Part shown: one piece after another, positions 24,390-36,444 of the stretch
How the letters are laid out: every line of letters begins with the position of its first letter
How positions within the stretch are numbered: position 1 is the stretch's first letter
DNA from: Tolypeutes matacus
Taxonomy: Eukaryota; Chordata; Mammalia; Cingulata; Chlamyphoridae
NCBI GenBank assembly: GCA_026826555.1
Contig: JAKSZT010054304.1
Span: 29,041,579 to 29,105,578 of the forward strand
Direction: 5' to 3'
DNA length: 64,000 bases
The notes under the pieces: generated by a model
Database searches by the model: none
Seen by the model: the letters and a program-made list of their open reading frames with translations, nothing else
Told to the model about the DNA's origin: nothing
Program-made: the position numbers and the translations under genes

Positions 24390-26535
24390 AACTATTTAGC
24401 TTAAATGACTTCTGGAGTTATGGCAACATCATTAAGAGGAAGAGATTAACAAATCAAGTGTAAAAAATAAGGACTATGACAACTAACATGTAATTTGTCA
24501 ATACAGTTCATAAACAAAATGCTAAGTATGGGTTTACTTATTCTGCCCCTGCATGCTATTTGCTAAAGTGAACTATATGTTTTCCAATCAGATTTTTAGT
24601 TCAGTAATTATCAAATTAGACAGCATTTGTTTCAGATGATTTTAATATAGTCTTACTATGAAAAGAATTATATTTAGTAATAACAAAATTGCTAAATCCT
24701 AATCTAGCAAGTTATTAAAATTAGTAATTTTAAATATCATCTAATTTTTCAACAATGTCATGTATTTAATGAGATTGATATATTTCCTCTCTATTAAAAT
24801 TCATTTGATAAAATTATCTCTAGAGGAAATCACACAGCAGCAAGACTTAAAGAATTAAAGAATTTAAGTCTAACATTACAATTGTGAATTTAAATTTAAA
24901 TATATCCAATAATCTCTTTTATAATTAGTCATCTCGTTGGAACAAGTAAGACTCGCTGATTTTAAAACCTATATTTTATATGCAGAGTAATCACAGGTAG
25001 TTACTAAAATATAAATATTTAAAAGGATTCCAATGCATTTGAAAATATTTAGCTACATATAAGCCCCAAATGATAAGACACTTTCAAACATATTCAAATC
25101 CGTAGATGTCTAAACAGATGTCTATATATTGAGTATCAAAGATGACAAAACATGCTTTCCTGCCACTGATATGAACGGTGTTTTAAATGCTTAATTCTTT
25201 ATCTAGAAAGTTATCATTATAGGAAAAGACATTCATTTTATATTTGCTTAGACTGCCAAAATGAACAACAGAAAATCATTTTGGGGGGAAGTTATAAAAT
25301 CTGTGGTGTCTCAAAGAAAGAGATTCTGTAGTTTTGTTTGTACGTTTTTACACTACTTTGATCCTTGAAACCTCCTACAAAATATGTTTTTAAAATAAGT
25401 TATTAGTTATTGATATGAAGGAATATCTGTTTTGCAGTGTTTTAATTAATAACTGATATCACACAATCAGTTTTCATGGGAGAAGCTCACTGCTAAGCCA
25501 CTTTTTATATAATAGAACAGTTTGGACACTATTCTTCAGCTCAATCCAATTTGCAATACACATATTTCCCACTGTTTGTGGAATCTAGAATTTTACATTA
25601 ATTTTGGAGCATAAAAACAGTCATAAGTTTTAAGACATTCTGGAAGTAAAGCTAAAATTTACTCTATAACTTAAATAATAAATTGAAGCAAAATCGTATT
25701 TTCTGGTGCATTGCTCAATCATATGGAATGATGTGACATACAAATGATTTGCAAACTACTAAGAGCTTGTTCTTAATTTCTGCCTGATGCTAGTAAAGTT
25801 TATAAAAGCCAACTTTTTCTAACATCTTTTTCATTTGGCTTAATTAATACTAAGAAATTATCTTTATAATCTCTTTAAAATCATTTTAATTTTCCTCACT
25901 ATTTAGAGCAATATCATAAAGAATACATGATAAAATATTAGAAGTTTAAACTTTTGAAAATTATTGATATCAAAGAAAACTCTTCCATAATATCCTGCAT
26001 AATGTTTATATTTTAAAATGTTAATAAGGCATATTTAAATATTTTATCTATGTGGGAAAATAGGAAAACAGTTATGAAGAAGCATGGCAGATAGAAATAT
26101 AAATAATCTGTGAAAATTTAAGGCTTTGGAAATCATACATGATGAATATTGGCAAATAAAATCTTTTAAAAATGTACTTATATGTTTATTGTAAATAAAA
26201 CCTAAAACCTAGTTTATGTAATTAATTTTATATGAAATGTATTCACAATTTTTATTATAGTAAGGTCTGAGAGCAAAAATTATATAGGTCATAAGAAGAG
26301 ATATAAAAACTCTATTAATCTGAGTTTATTTTGTTCAATATTAATGTATTTCCTGGAATTTTACACTTGCCATCTCCTTGTTTTATTATCCAGTTGCAGG
26401 GGGTATTGTCATTTATCTTTAATTGACAATTATAATACCTAGATTATATGTTTCAAGGAGTTGAGTGTTATTCTTTAAATTCATTCCCCTTTATTTTAAG
26501 CCATTTTCATGTCATATAGAATTATTAACTTTAAT
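24390..26535. other. Over 2 kb of AT-rich DNA with no recognised repeat
   Basis: This is the longest stretch in the left half of the window in which I see no transposon signature and no open frame above 60 codons. It may be old unique DNA or hold unrecognised ancient repeats. Confidence 0.4.
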
Positions 26536-26560
26536 TTATTATTATTATTATTTTTAAATA

Positions 26561-26562
26561 TT

Positions 26563-26605
<43 letters not shown>

Positions 26606-26619
26606 TTTNNNNNNNNNNT

Positions 26620-26670
<51 letters not shown>
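26561..26670. repeat. (TTTA)n microsatellite containing an assembly gap
   Basis: An almost perfect TTTA tract on both sides of ten N bases. It is the grown A-rich tail of the minus-strand SINE, so its true length in the genome is unknown. Confidence 0.95.
26609..26618. other. Assembly gap (10 N)
   Basis: Ten undetermined bases inside a tetranucleotide repeat, where read assembly is expected to fail. Ten may be a placeholder and not a measured length. Confidence 0.98.
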
Positions 26671-26786
26671 CTTATCCCCCTTGCTGCTTGTGCTCGCTGT
26701 GTCCATTTGCTGTGTGTTTTTCTGTGTCACACTGCAATTATGCCACAAATAGAAATTTATACAATTGAATAAAACTCAGCTGCATT

Positions 26787-26874
26787 GGGGAGCAGATATA
26801 GCTCAGTGGTTAAGCACCTGCTTCCCATGTATGACGTCCTGGGTTCAATCCCTGGTACCTACTAAAAAAAAAAA
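26787..26874 (+). mobile_element. Short tRNA-derived SINE (DAS type)
   Basis: Seventy-six bases of tRNA-like head (A box at 26,799-26,810; B box GGTTCAATCCC at 26,842-26,852) followed straight by a 12-base A tail, with no tRNA-unrelated middle. Flanks give an imperfect target duplication: AAAACTCAGCTGCATT before and AAAATCCAACTGCATT after, 13 of 16 identical. That marks an older insertion than the SINE at 12,518. A true tRNA gene is ruled out by the A tail, by the duplication and by the missing proper acceptor pairing. Confidence 0.85.
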
Positions 26875-26879
26875 TCCAA

Positions 26880-27980
26880 CTGCATTTACAAATATTCATG
26901 GATCTGGAAAAACTGAAGTAAATTTCATCAAGAGGTATCAATATATATTATTCAAGGAAGAGCAGCATAAGTATATTAAACTCAGTTTTAGTCAAGTGGA
27001 TTATTTTTCTTAAATAAAAGGAAAGGAAACAATAAGTGAATATTTAAAAGAGAAATAGAATTACACAATATTCTTGATAGGTTAATTTTGAAGTCATCTC
27101 TACAACAACAGATAAATTAGCTGTTTCAAAGCATTACCATAATATGAGTTTTAACCTCATATTACAAGTTTAAGAATTGAGTTTTGGAATTACTAGGTCC
27201 CTACTAGATGGTGCTGTCATGAAGACAAGTAGCAAAATGAAAAGATTATTCTACCCTATCCCATTTTTATGAGTTTGAATAGGTCTTGTCCTCATTACAC
27301 ATATAAGATCGGATCTTAATAGACTAAGTGAAATAAAGTTGATATGTTATCTTCTTATTTCCACCTAAATGGAATACTAAATTAGGTTAGGAACTAAAAC
27401 CTAATTTAGAGCTGAAAAATTGGAATTGGAGTTCTATTTTGTTCATGTTTATCAGATATTTCCTTCATGAAAGGCTATACTCATATTTTTCTCATCTACC
27501 TTAATTTAAAGTCAGTGATACGGTGGTAAAAATGCATTTTTTGATAAAACATCTTAGGATGGTCTGATTTACATGCATTTACTGTTCACTGGATGGGGAA
27601 CAATGCATTAGGTACTGGCACTGTATTTTCTAGCAAGGGAAGATGCAAGAAAAAGAATAGATATTATAAAAGTTTCTTAGTCACTAAAGACTACATATTA
27701 GATTGTTTCCAACCAGAAATATTAATTTTACTAACATCCACTATTATTTCAGTCTCACCTAAGGATTCACTGGGCAGAATATTTATAAATGACACTGTGA
27801 GGACATTAATTTTTGTATAATATTGTTTATCAGATACCATTGCATATACTCTCTTTCATAAAGCTTCTACTATGTTAAAGCACACTTGCTAAATTGACTG
27901 TGTTATGAGGAATTATGATATGGGAGTGTAAAGTTCAAAGCACTGCTTTCAAGGTTCATAATATATTAGGGACAAATTTT
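26880..27980. other. Non-coding, unassigned
   Basis: AT-rich sequence with one 75-codon frame (27,593-27,820) lacking recognisable motifs. No transposon recognised. Confidence 0.3.
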
Positions 27981-27984
27981 ATTA

Positions 27985-28106
27985 ACGTAAACGTTGATTG
28001 ATGCCTCAATTTTGGTTTCTCCCAGCCTTAAAACCATTAGCTAATAAAGTCTTGTTGTTAAGCCAACCAATTATAAAAATTTTGTATTAGCATCTAGGAA
28101 ACCAAT
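27985..28106 (+). mobile_element. 3' end fragment of a MaLR-like LTR
   Basis: CAGCCTTAAAACCATTAGCTAATAAAGTC (28,024-28,052) followed by TTGTTAAGCCAACCAA and TATTAGCATCTAGGAAACCA matches the last 110 bp of the LTRs at 10,398-10,798 and 42,043-42,498. The rest is absent. Confidence 0.6.
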
Positions 28107-28109
28107 ATA

Positions 28110-28985
28110 TTTAATTTAAAAATCAACAGAAGACAAAAGCAAAAACAAATGATGAAAAACATTTATTGATTAACAAATACATATAATTAGGGCTTTTAGA
28201 CAAGATGAGGTATATAATCACATTTAAAAAAAAGAGAGAGAAATGAAAAGAATGCAGATAAAGATAAGCCTTAATAGAAGTATTTTGCTTATTTGTTAAT
28301 TCATTCAACAAATATTTCTGATCTACAGTTTTCTTCCAAACTATGAGCCAGGGTAATGCATAAACACAAGGCAGGTAATAGATGGTTTCAAATAATCCAC
28401 AGGGAAATAAAAATATTCAGATTTTCTCCACTTATTATAAGTAATTTGAAACAGCACCATGAGTGTTGTGCATTATGTGAAGACTGTTTATTTTTCATTA
28501 CCTTCTAAGAGTCTATTGTAAGACAATTGGAAATAAGTAAAAATATATGTTACTGAATGTCTCCAATGGAAATGCATGAACTGTTTAGAGTATAGCTTTC
28601 TGTGTCATTTGATTTTAGCCTTTCAGGTCAATTTTTATTTAGTTGGCATGTGAGAAGTATTCAAATGTTTCTGTATTTGTTTTGTTTTTAAATTTTTCTG
28701 TCTCTTCATAGATATTGTACTAGATAGGTAGAAAAATTTTCATAAGGAGATACTAGCTATGTTGACTTTAATTATATATTCATTTTACTTTATTCTTTGA
28801 TAGTGAAATAATCTGGAAAGTATTATTCCATATATGATTGTTTGAAAATTAACATATGCTTTCTATTTGGATTTCTCACATGATTTAATGTGTCTAATAC
28901 ATTATGTTTTATGCATATCTAAGTTTTTTTCTTCTTGTAGTTTTTCATATATTATTTCTAAAGAATGCCAGGAAACCTATTATCA
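28110..28985. other. Non-coding, unassigned
   Basis: AT-rich, no repeat or gene recognised. Confidence 0.3.
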
Positions 28986-28987
28986 GG

Positions 28988-29440
28988 TGTAATATTTATC
29001 TACTGCTGTGTAAAAAATTACCTGAAAAGTTAGTGGCTTTAAACAGCAATATTTATTATCTCATAGTTTTTGTGGGTTGGGAATCCAGGCATGGCTTAGT
29101 TGAATGCCTTTGCTTCCAGGCTTCTCACAATGTTTGACTAGAGGAGGATTCACTTCCAAGTTCACCAAAGTGGCTGTTGACAGGCCTCAGGTCCTTGCTG
29201 GGTATCTTTGCCATGTTGATCTCTCTATAGGGCTACCCACAACATGGCAGCTTGTTTCCCTGAAGGAGAAAGGGAGACAGAATCCTTTTAACCTAATCTC
29301 AAAAGTAATATGACATTTCTTTTGCATATTCTCTTCATTAGAAGTCACCGAATTCAGCCCATAGTCAAGAAGAGAGAATTACATAAAGTTGTGAATAACA
29401 GGACAAGGGACATTGTGAGTCATTTTATAGGTTGCCCATC
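28988..29440 (-). mobile_element. Ancient interspersed repeat (LTR-like)
   Basis: The plus strand opens with CTACTGCTGTGTAAAAAATTACC, GTGGCTTTAAACAGCAATATTTATTATCTC and later CTCTCTATAGGGCTACCCACAACATGGC. This is a widespread eutherian repeat with reversed AATAAA and a terminal CA (29,437-29,440). I recall it as an LTR-type repeat but cannot name the subfamily. Confidence 0.5.
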
Positions 29441-29885
29441 ACAGTTTCTTAGGACTACTGTAACAAATACCACACATTTGGTGGCTTAATACACTTGCAA
29501 AAAATTATCTCACAGATCTGGAGGCTAAAAGTCTGAAATCAAGGGGTCAGCAGGGCTGTGTTTCCAAGAAACCTGTAGGAGAGAAAGCTTTCTTGCCGTT
29601 TCCTGATTCTGGTGAATTTCCATAAATCCTTGCAATCCCTTGCCTTGCTACAGTAGTACTTCAATCTCCACTTCTGTAGTCCCAAAGAATTCTCCCCTCT
29701 GTGTTATTGTCTATTCTCCTTTCCCATAGGGATGCCAGTCATATTGGATTAAGGACCTAACCTTCTTCAGTATGACCTCATCTTAATTATCTCCATTTGC
29801 AATTACCTTATTTCCAAATAATGTTACATTCTGAAGTAATGGAGCTAGGGGCTTCAACATATGTTTTTGCCCCCAAATTCAACTA
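29440..29885 (-). mobile_element. MaLR-type LTR (MLT1/MST-like), minus strand
   Basis: The plus strand shows CTTAGGACTACTGTAACAAA, GGTGGCTTAATACA, TCTGGAGGCTAAAAGTCTGA and, toward the right end, ACCTTATTTCCAAATAATGT. Read on the minus strand this gives the MaLR order: a start with few repeats, an upstream ATTTGGAAATAAGG block, and a terminal part with the poly-A signal and a purine-rich end. It abuts the previous repeat and the L1 on its right. Confidence 0.65.
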
Positions 29886-31385
29886 GGTTTTAGCTCTTTC
29901 TTTTTTTTTTAATGTAAGCATTGAGGGCTATAAATTCCTGTCTTAGCACTGCCTATACTGCATCCCATAGGTTTTGATATGTTGTGATCTTGTTTTCATT
30001 TGTCTGAAGATGTTTACTGATTTTTCTTGCAATTTCTTCTTTGACTCACTGATTTTTAAAAAATGTGTTGTTTAACCTTCATATATTTGTGGGTTTTTCT
30101 TTTCTCCAACTATTATAGATTTTCAGCTTCATCCATTGTCATCAGAGATACTGCTTTGTATGATTTCAAACTTTTGACGTTTATTGAGACTTGTTTTGTG
30201 ACTCAACATATAGTGTATCCTGGAGAAAGAGACATGAGCACTTGAGAAGAATGTTTACCCTGTTGTTTGAGGTGCAATGCTCTATATATGTCTGTTAGGT
30301 CTAGTTCATTTATCATATTATTCAAGTTCTCTGTTTCCTTATTGATCCTAGGTCCAGATGTTCTATCCAAAGATGAGAGTGATTGAGGTCTCCAACTATT
30401 ATTGTAGAAACATCTATTTTTTCCTTCAATTTTGCCAGTGTATGCCTCATGATTTTGGAGCAACCTAATTAAGTGCATACATATTTATTATTGCTATTTC
30501 TTCTTGATTAATTGTTCCTTTTATTAACATATAATGTCCTTCTTCATCTCTTAGACACTTTTGCATTTTAATTCTATTTTGTTCAATATTGGTGTAGCTA
30601 CTCCAGCTCTTTTATCACTATTTGTGTGGAATATATTTTTCCAGCCTTTCACTTTCACCCTATTTATGTTCTGGCATGTAAGGTGAGTCTCTTTTAGATA
30701 GCATGTAGATGGCTGAATATTTTTTTATCCATTCTGCCAGTCTGTGTCTTTTGATTGGGGAGTTCTGTCCATTAACATTCAATTTTATTACTGTAAAGAC
30801 ATTATTGACTTCATCAATTATATCTTTGGACTTTCCATTTTTCTATCCTACTATTATCTGTCTTTGTGTCCTTTTATTTACCCTTACTAATAATCTTCAT
30901 TTCTACACTCTTCTCCAGGCCTGTCTCTCCTGTTTTTTCCCCTTCAGATTGCAGCACTCCCTTTAGTATATCTTGTAAATCCTGTCTCTTGGTAATATAC
31001 CTTCTCAGTTTTTATCTGTGAAGACTTTAAAGTCATTCCCAGTTTTGAAGAACAGTTTTTCTTGGATAAAGAATTCTTGGCTGGCAGGTTTTCTCTTTTA
31101 TTAACTTTAATATATTATACCACTGTATTTTTGCCTTCATGGTTTCTGATGAGAAATTGGCACTTAGTCTTATTGATCATCCCTTGTATGCAATGAATGC
31201 TTTTCTCTTGCAGCTTTCAGAATTCTCTATCTCTGGTATTTGACATTCTATATAGACAGTGTCTAGGTATAGGGCCACTTAGATTTATTCTATTTGGGAT
31301 GTGTTTTTCTTTCTTGGATATTGTGTATAGGTTACTTGAGATAGAATGTATGTTGAGAATGGGAGCTGATGCTTCATGTTTGTAG
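29885..31385 (-). pseudogene. L1 ORF1 C-terminus and ORF2 endonuclease relic
   Basis: On the minus strand, the right end carries the ORF1 C-terminal block (DNA for ISHQKP near 31,150 and CQPRILYP near 31,090), then the spacer. Endonuclease DNA follows, including the piece 30,203-30,478 with SSLDRTSGPRINKETENLNN and DIYRALH. The plus-strand L1 at 60,739-62,110 shows the same order and comparable spacing (FDRAGGQRINKYTEGLNN and DIYTALH at 61,650-61,745). Frames are broken by stops. The left end matches the L1 near 62,090, about 300 codons into ORF2. Confidence 0.7.
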
Positions 31386-32155
31386 AATTTTTAATAAGGT
31401 TTATTGTAAATCTGTGGAAATGAATATAGTAGATGGTAACACATTACAGTGTGTAAAACAAACACTGCTCATTTATAAATGTGATTGTGACTGAAAAGGG
31501 GTAGTCTGTGGATGTAAATGTCAATTGAAAGGAAACTAGAGAATAATCTAATAATCTAGGATAGATATAACATAGTGATTTTGGTGGTGGATGAAGATTG
31601 TGATTAATACTATAAATATAAATATTTTCTTCTTTTACAAAGTGTTAAGAATATGGTGATACATGGGGAAATTACAACTAATGTAACATGGGTAATAGTT
31701 AACAGTAATATTGTAATATTTTTGCAGCAATGACAAAGAAGATATATAAATTCTAAGGGTCAACAATAGGGGGTATGGGAGTTTCCCTTTGCAGTAATGT
31801 AAACATTCTAAAATTGACTGAGTTGATGACAGAAAAATATGTGATGAAATTGAGAGCCACCGAGTGTACAATTTGAATGGATTGTTCAAGGCATGGGGCT
31901 ATATAACACAATGAATCCTGTGGTGGAAGATGGACTGTGGTTAACAAGAAATATGAGAAAAGTCTCTCATGAATTATACTAAATATATAATATTAATACA
32001 GAGTGTTAATGATACAGTGGGTTAGGGGAGAAATACACCAAATGTAAGATATGGACTATAGTTAGTAATATTCTGATGATGTTCTTTCATAATTTGTACA
32101 TATTTTTGTATATATGTGTTCATGTATGAGTGATATCCTTATTTTTTAATGAAAA
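31386..32155 (+). mobile_element. L1-like 3' UTR, plus strand
   Basis: Blocks such as AATGTAACATGGGTAATAGTT near 31,680, GGGGGTATGGGAGTTTCCCT near 31,769, GGTGGAAGATGGACTGTGGTT near 31,922 and AGATATGGACTATAGTTAG near 32,047 have the look of a mammalian L1 3' UTR and end in an A-rich tail. It differs from the long module at 2,560-4,110, so it may derive from another L1 lineage. The link to L1 rests on position and general resemblance. Confidence 0.5.
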
Positions 32156-32544
32156 AAGATAATGAATCATTCTCTCTACTCTTGTGATACGTGCCTAACA
32201 GTTATCTTTGATGAGATATAAATGATATCATAGTTCTGCAACCTTAAGCTGATTTGCCTATTTTGGGAGGTAGTATTTCACATCCATTGCAAAAAGGAAG
32301 GTGTTTCTTACCCAGAATTCTAATTATTAAGTGTAATGATCAGAAATAGTATAAATTCAAAAGTATTGTTGCAGATATTATAATTATGGCAAGAGGGATG
32401 ATTTAACATGATGAGTAATATAATTCTGCTCATGATTCCAACACATGACCAACACATGAACTTCCTAACTACTCTGATCCCAAACTTTGCTAAGTTCTGT
32501 GACATGCATATTTTAGAATCAATCCTCCCCCAAGACCAACAATC

Positions 32545-32936
32545 TGCCTTAGTTTTCCAGGTTGCTATAACAAGTTATCACAGACTAGTTGGCTTAAACA
32601 AGAGTAATTTCTCACAGTTTGGAAGGCAGAAGTACAAAATCATGGTCTGGGCAGGGCCATGCTTTCTCTGAAGTCTGTAGTGCTCTGGTGGTGGCTTACC
32701 AGCAAATCATAACTCAATCTCTGCCTCTGTCCCCTGGTCTTTTCTCTTCCAGTATGGTCTCCACCTGTGTCCAATTTCCTCTAGTCATGTTGAAATAAAG
32801 CCCACCCTGATTCAGTTTGGCATCACCTTAACTAATAGCATCTTCAAAGATCTTATTTACAAATGGATTCATAGCCACAAGACTAAGAGTTAACACTTCA
32901 GCATAACTTTGTAGGGGGCATGATTTAATCATGACA
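32545..32936 (-). mobile_element. MaLR-like solo LTR with near-perfect 5-bp duplication
   Basis: The plus strand starts TGCCTTAGTTTTCCAGG and ends ATCATGACA, giving TG...CA ends. Flanks CAATC (32,540-32,544) and CCATC (32,937-32,941) agree at four of five bases, the 5-bp duplication expected for ERVL-class elements. The inside matches the LTR at 34,712-35,105 (GGCAATGCTTTCTCTGAGG there; GGCCATGCTTTCTCTGAAG here) and at 23,937-24,381. No internal region is present. Confidence 0.65.
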
Positions 32937-32944
32937 CCATCTAA

Positions 32945-34710
32945 AATCCTGAGATTTCAACCTGAAATTTTATGCCATGTCTTGATTACTGAATTAAATG
33001 CACCTTCTAGATGATACATAATTAGTGATATAATATATTCATATTTAATATAATATAATATGATATATAATATAAAGTATTATATATACTAATTAGTTAT
33101 TAGAATCATTAATAGTATATTCTGGACCGCTGTCACCACTATTCTATCTTCTATAGAACATAGAAAATATTGTCATACCGACTAAAGAGTAATAAATGCT
33201 ATCATTCTTGTGTTTCAGTATAATCACATGCAGTTCAAGTCTCTTATCAGATGTGGTTATTTTATGAAATCAGGTATAAATTTTATTTCATGGGATATTC
33301 ACTTATATCATAAACCTGGATTTAATCTAAAATGTAATTGAATTAGTAATGTTCTGCATTAGGAAATCAAAGTAACTTTTTAGTAAAGAACATAATTGAG
33401 TAAAACCTTTAAAAACTTCTAAATTTCAATCTCTCAATTAAGGCGGTAAAGTAAATTTGTATTTTACCTTATTTTCTCCCTTGAACTTCTTTTTAAAGAT
33501 AAAATCCGACTCATTGAATATTACATGTAGGTTCTTTTGCATTGAATTATTATTTAATTAAAATATTTATGTCAGAAATTCAGTAACATGTTAGATGAAT
33601 ATCACATACTTAGGAGATCAATGGGAAAATAAGTGAAGGTGGTCCAAGCTACCAATATCCTGCTGGCTGGAAGATGACTCAGTGTTATATATCAATAGAA
33701 ATCCTTCAAAAAGATAATTAGTCCATGTTTGTTTGGGGTGCAAAATAATTTCACCCCCACAGGTCCTATACACTAATTCAGTGCTAATGATTATATGACT
33801 TCTTTCTAGGTAAATATTTGAAAAGCAAAAGGGAATTAAATTTAGTTAATTTACCTTCAAGTTTATGTCTTTTCTCATGAGTAAATTGTGTAAATAAGAT
33901 ACTAAATGATATATGATTGGTACTCTGTGTTTCTTTATCTATGAAGAAATTTCAGCTGCTAAAATAATAAATTTATATTTAAAGTAACATTGGAATAAAT
34001 AAATTTCATAAGCTTACATTTCTTCAAATATACTTATATCTTCAAATTCATGATAAATTGCAAAGATATTATAGATAGTAGAATATGTTTTATGTGACTC
34101 TGGTGGATTTTTCCCTAAACATAAGTAATATTTTCTTTTCATAGAAAGTATATATTTTTTAATGTGATTTGTTATACTGATATACAGAATGCCATCAATA
34201 ACAATATGAGCAAAATAATATCATTCAAGCTCTTTCATATAATAACATAATATGTGCATTTATAATTAATAATTAAATTAAATGGAAATTTGTTGAATAT
34301 GGATAGTGTAAGAAACATAATTTTAAGCAAAGTGAACCATTAGTGTTACAAATATACAGTAATAGAGATCTGCTTTTGAGCATTTTCTCTGACCATTTAC
34401 TTTATTATGAGAAATTTGTCTTTATTTGGAGGGACAATGTTTCTAAGTTGAAAATGTAAAATCTTCAGAAAAAAATATTGGAGAAAATGAAAATGACTTC
34501 TAAATATTAGTGAGTTTTTATTTTTTTCAATATGAAACCTATTTTTTTGAACTTGGTAGTAATGAGAAATTGTAGGATTAAATAAATACATACATACATA
34601 TTAAACTATGCAGGAAATTAAACAAGAAATCAATGGCAATAAAATAGTCACCTAGAAGAAAGTTTATAAGGGAAATTGTCAATCTGTCCAGCAATTCTGT
34701 CATTTTGGGG
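32945..34710. other. AT-rich, no repeat recognised
   Basis: Contains an ATAATAT-rich tract at about 33,035-33,100 and TACA units near 34,590. No gene or transposon recognised. Confidence 0.35.
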
Positions 34711-34711
34711 T

Positions 34712-36440
34712 ACTTAGTTTGTCAGGACTGCTATAAGAATTATGATAGACTAGTTAGCTCAAACGACTGGAACTTATTGTACCTTTATTTTGGAGGCTAG
34801 AAATCCAAAATCAAGGCATCAACAGGCAATGCTTTCTCTGAGGTCTTTAGTGATCTGGTGGTGGCTAAATGTCTGTCCTTGTCTCACTGCAATCTGTGAA
34901 CTATAGTTTCCTATCTGGCTCTACATCCATTTCCAAATTTCCTTTACTTATAAGAATTCCAGACATATGGGCTGCCCTGTTTCAATTTGACCTCACTTTT
35001 AAAGGATCTTCAAAGATCCCATTTACAAAGGAGTTCATACTCATAGGACTTGGGGCTAGTATTTAAACTTGTTTTTGTGGGAGGCATGATTCAGTCCCCA
35101 ATAGTTCACCTTTTGGCTCCTAGAAAGACATGTTATTCCCATATGCAAAATGCATTCATCCCATCTCAATTTCCTAGAAGCATTAAGCCATTTCAGTAAC
35201 AACTCTAAGTACAAAATCTCATCTAAATCAGTTATGGATGTGGTCTGTCCTGAGGTCAAATTCCTCTCTGTGAACCTGGAAAACAAGTACAGAAAACAAG
35301 TTATCTGTTTCCAACACACAATGGTTGTACAGACATAAGATAGTTATTCCAATTCCAGAATTGAGAAATTGAGGAAAACAGAGTCACAGTTACCAAACAA
35401 GCCTGAATCTCACCAGGGCAAATTCCAATAAATTTTAAGATCTGAGATTAATTTGTTGCACAAAGCTTTGTCTTCCAGGCCTGCTGGAGCAGAAGCCCCA
35501 CCCTGTCCAAGCACAAGGGTGGTGGCCACTCTCTTCCCGAATCCCAGGGTGAGCCAACACTTTCCAAACACCTGGTTGTGTTGGAGCCCTCCAAATGCTG
35601 GGGTGCTAACCCCTCTTTCTTGGCCCAAGGTGGTACTCTGCAACCATGTTTCTGTCCTTGGGATCATTCTTCCTTCATTTCATCCCACCTGTCCCTTGTA
35701 GTCCAGTCTGACAGGGTTTTTGTGTATACAAAATTCTCAGGCTCTTTGTCAGTCTTCCATGCAGTTCACAAGGGCCCAAGCCATCACACAAACATAAATC
35801 CTTCCTGGATAACTGCATCTGCATTCCTGCCTTCTTCTGTGATGGTTGATTGGATCCATGTGATACACCTAATGTCTTTATCAAGGCTCAGTTCCTCCTT
35901 ACCCTTACCTGGAGCCCTATTTTCTAGAGACTTATTCCCTGAACCTCCAAGAGGGCCCTGATTGAGCCTTGTCTGGTCCTCGTCTCAGAGCATGCTGTCT
36001 GGATAGGCTGAAAAATTTCCAAGTCATCAGTGCTAGTTCCCTTATGTTTCACAGTTCTGTCCTCAAGTTTATCTTTCTTTTCACATCTTACTATAAGCAG
36101 TAAGTAGAAAATATCCTGTGCCTTCCACACTTTGCTTGGAAATCTCCTCAGCTATTGTTGACATTAATCATTTATAAGTTCTACTTTCAGTCTAACACTG
36201 TGACATAATTCAGTCAAGTTCTCTGCTACTTTATAAGGATCACCTTTCCTCCAATAACACATTAATCATTGCCTTCTAAGATCTCTTCAAAATCACCTTT
36301 AGCATCCATATTTCTGCTAAAAGTTTCTTTAAGGCAATATAGGCTTTTATTATCAAGTATCTCACAATTCCTCCAATCTCTAGTCATTATCCAGTTCTAT
36401 GGATTCCAGATCTACCAAAAATTGTGAGCTAATAAATGTT
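34712..36440 (-). mobile_element. MaLR element: LTR plus internal region, minus strand
   Basis: The left part (34,712-35,105) is a MaLR-like LTR that aligns with 32,545-32,936. It is followed without a gap by about 1.3 kb of GC-richer sequence. The end of this, around 36,285-36,415 (CACCTTTAGCATCCATATTT, then TATCAAGTATCTCACAATTC), resembles the internal region of MST/THE1-type MaLR elements. On the minus strand the internal part precedes its 3' LTR, the expected order. The 5' LTR is not found, so the element is truncated. MaLRs are non-autonomous relatives of ERVL and carry no functional genes. The open frames of up to 127 codons here are incidental. Confidence 0.65.
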
Positions 36441-36444
36441 TAAT

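Larger units (their letters stand above)
26540..26735 (-). mobile_element. DAS-type SINE 3' part with expanded (TAAA)n tail
   Basis: The 65 bases after the TTTA tract (26,671-26,735) are the reverse complement of a DAS-type SINE 3' body: minus-strand GACACAGAAAAACACACAGC, then GGACACAGCGAGCACAAGCA and GCAAGGGGGATAAG. The young SINE at 12,518 has the same CAAGCAGCAAGGGGG motif just before its tail. The tail here has expanded into more than 25 TTTA units on the plus strand and contains the assembly gap. The tRNA-like head is missing. Confidence 0.75.
29885..32155. mobile_element. L1 with inverted 5' part
   Basis: Two halves in opposite orientation. 29,885-31,385 is L1 on the minus strand, from ORF1 C-terminal domain (right) through the spacer to the end of the endonuclease (left). 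31,386-32,155 is an L1-like 3' UTR on the plus strand ending in a TTTTTTAATGAAAAAAG tail. The 5' end of the inverted half is joined to the 3' UTR, as produced by twin priming during L1 insertion. The RT and C-terminal coding parts are missing between them. Confidence 0.6.

Noticed and set aside
26787..26862. tRNA gene
   Set aside because: Directly followed by poly-A and flanked by an imperfect duplication; a SINE.
30203..30245. Functional L1 endonuclease on the minus strand
   Set aside because: Only short pieces of frame survive and the element lacks its RT.
35410..35961. Four overlapping open frames up to 127 codons on both strands
   Set aside because: They lie in the internal region of a MaLR element on the minus strand. 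They overlap each other on both strands and show no protein family signature.
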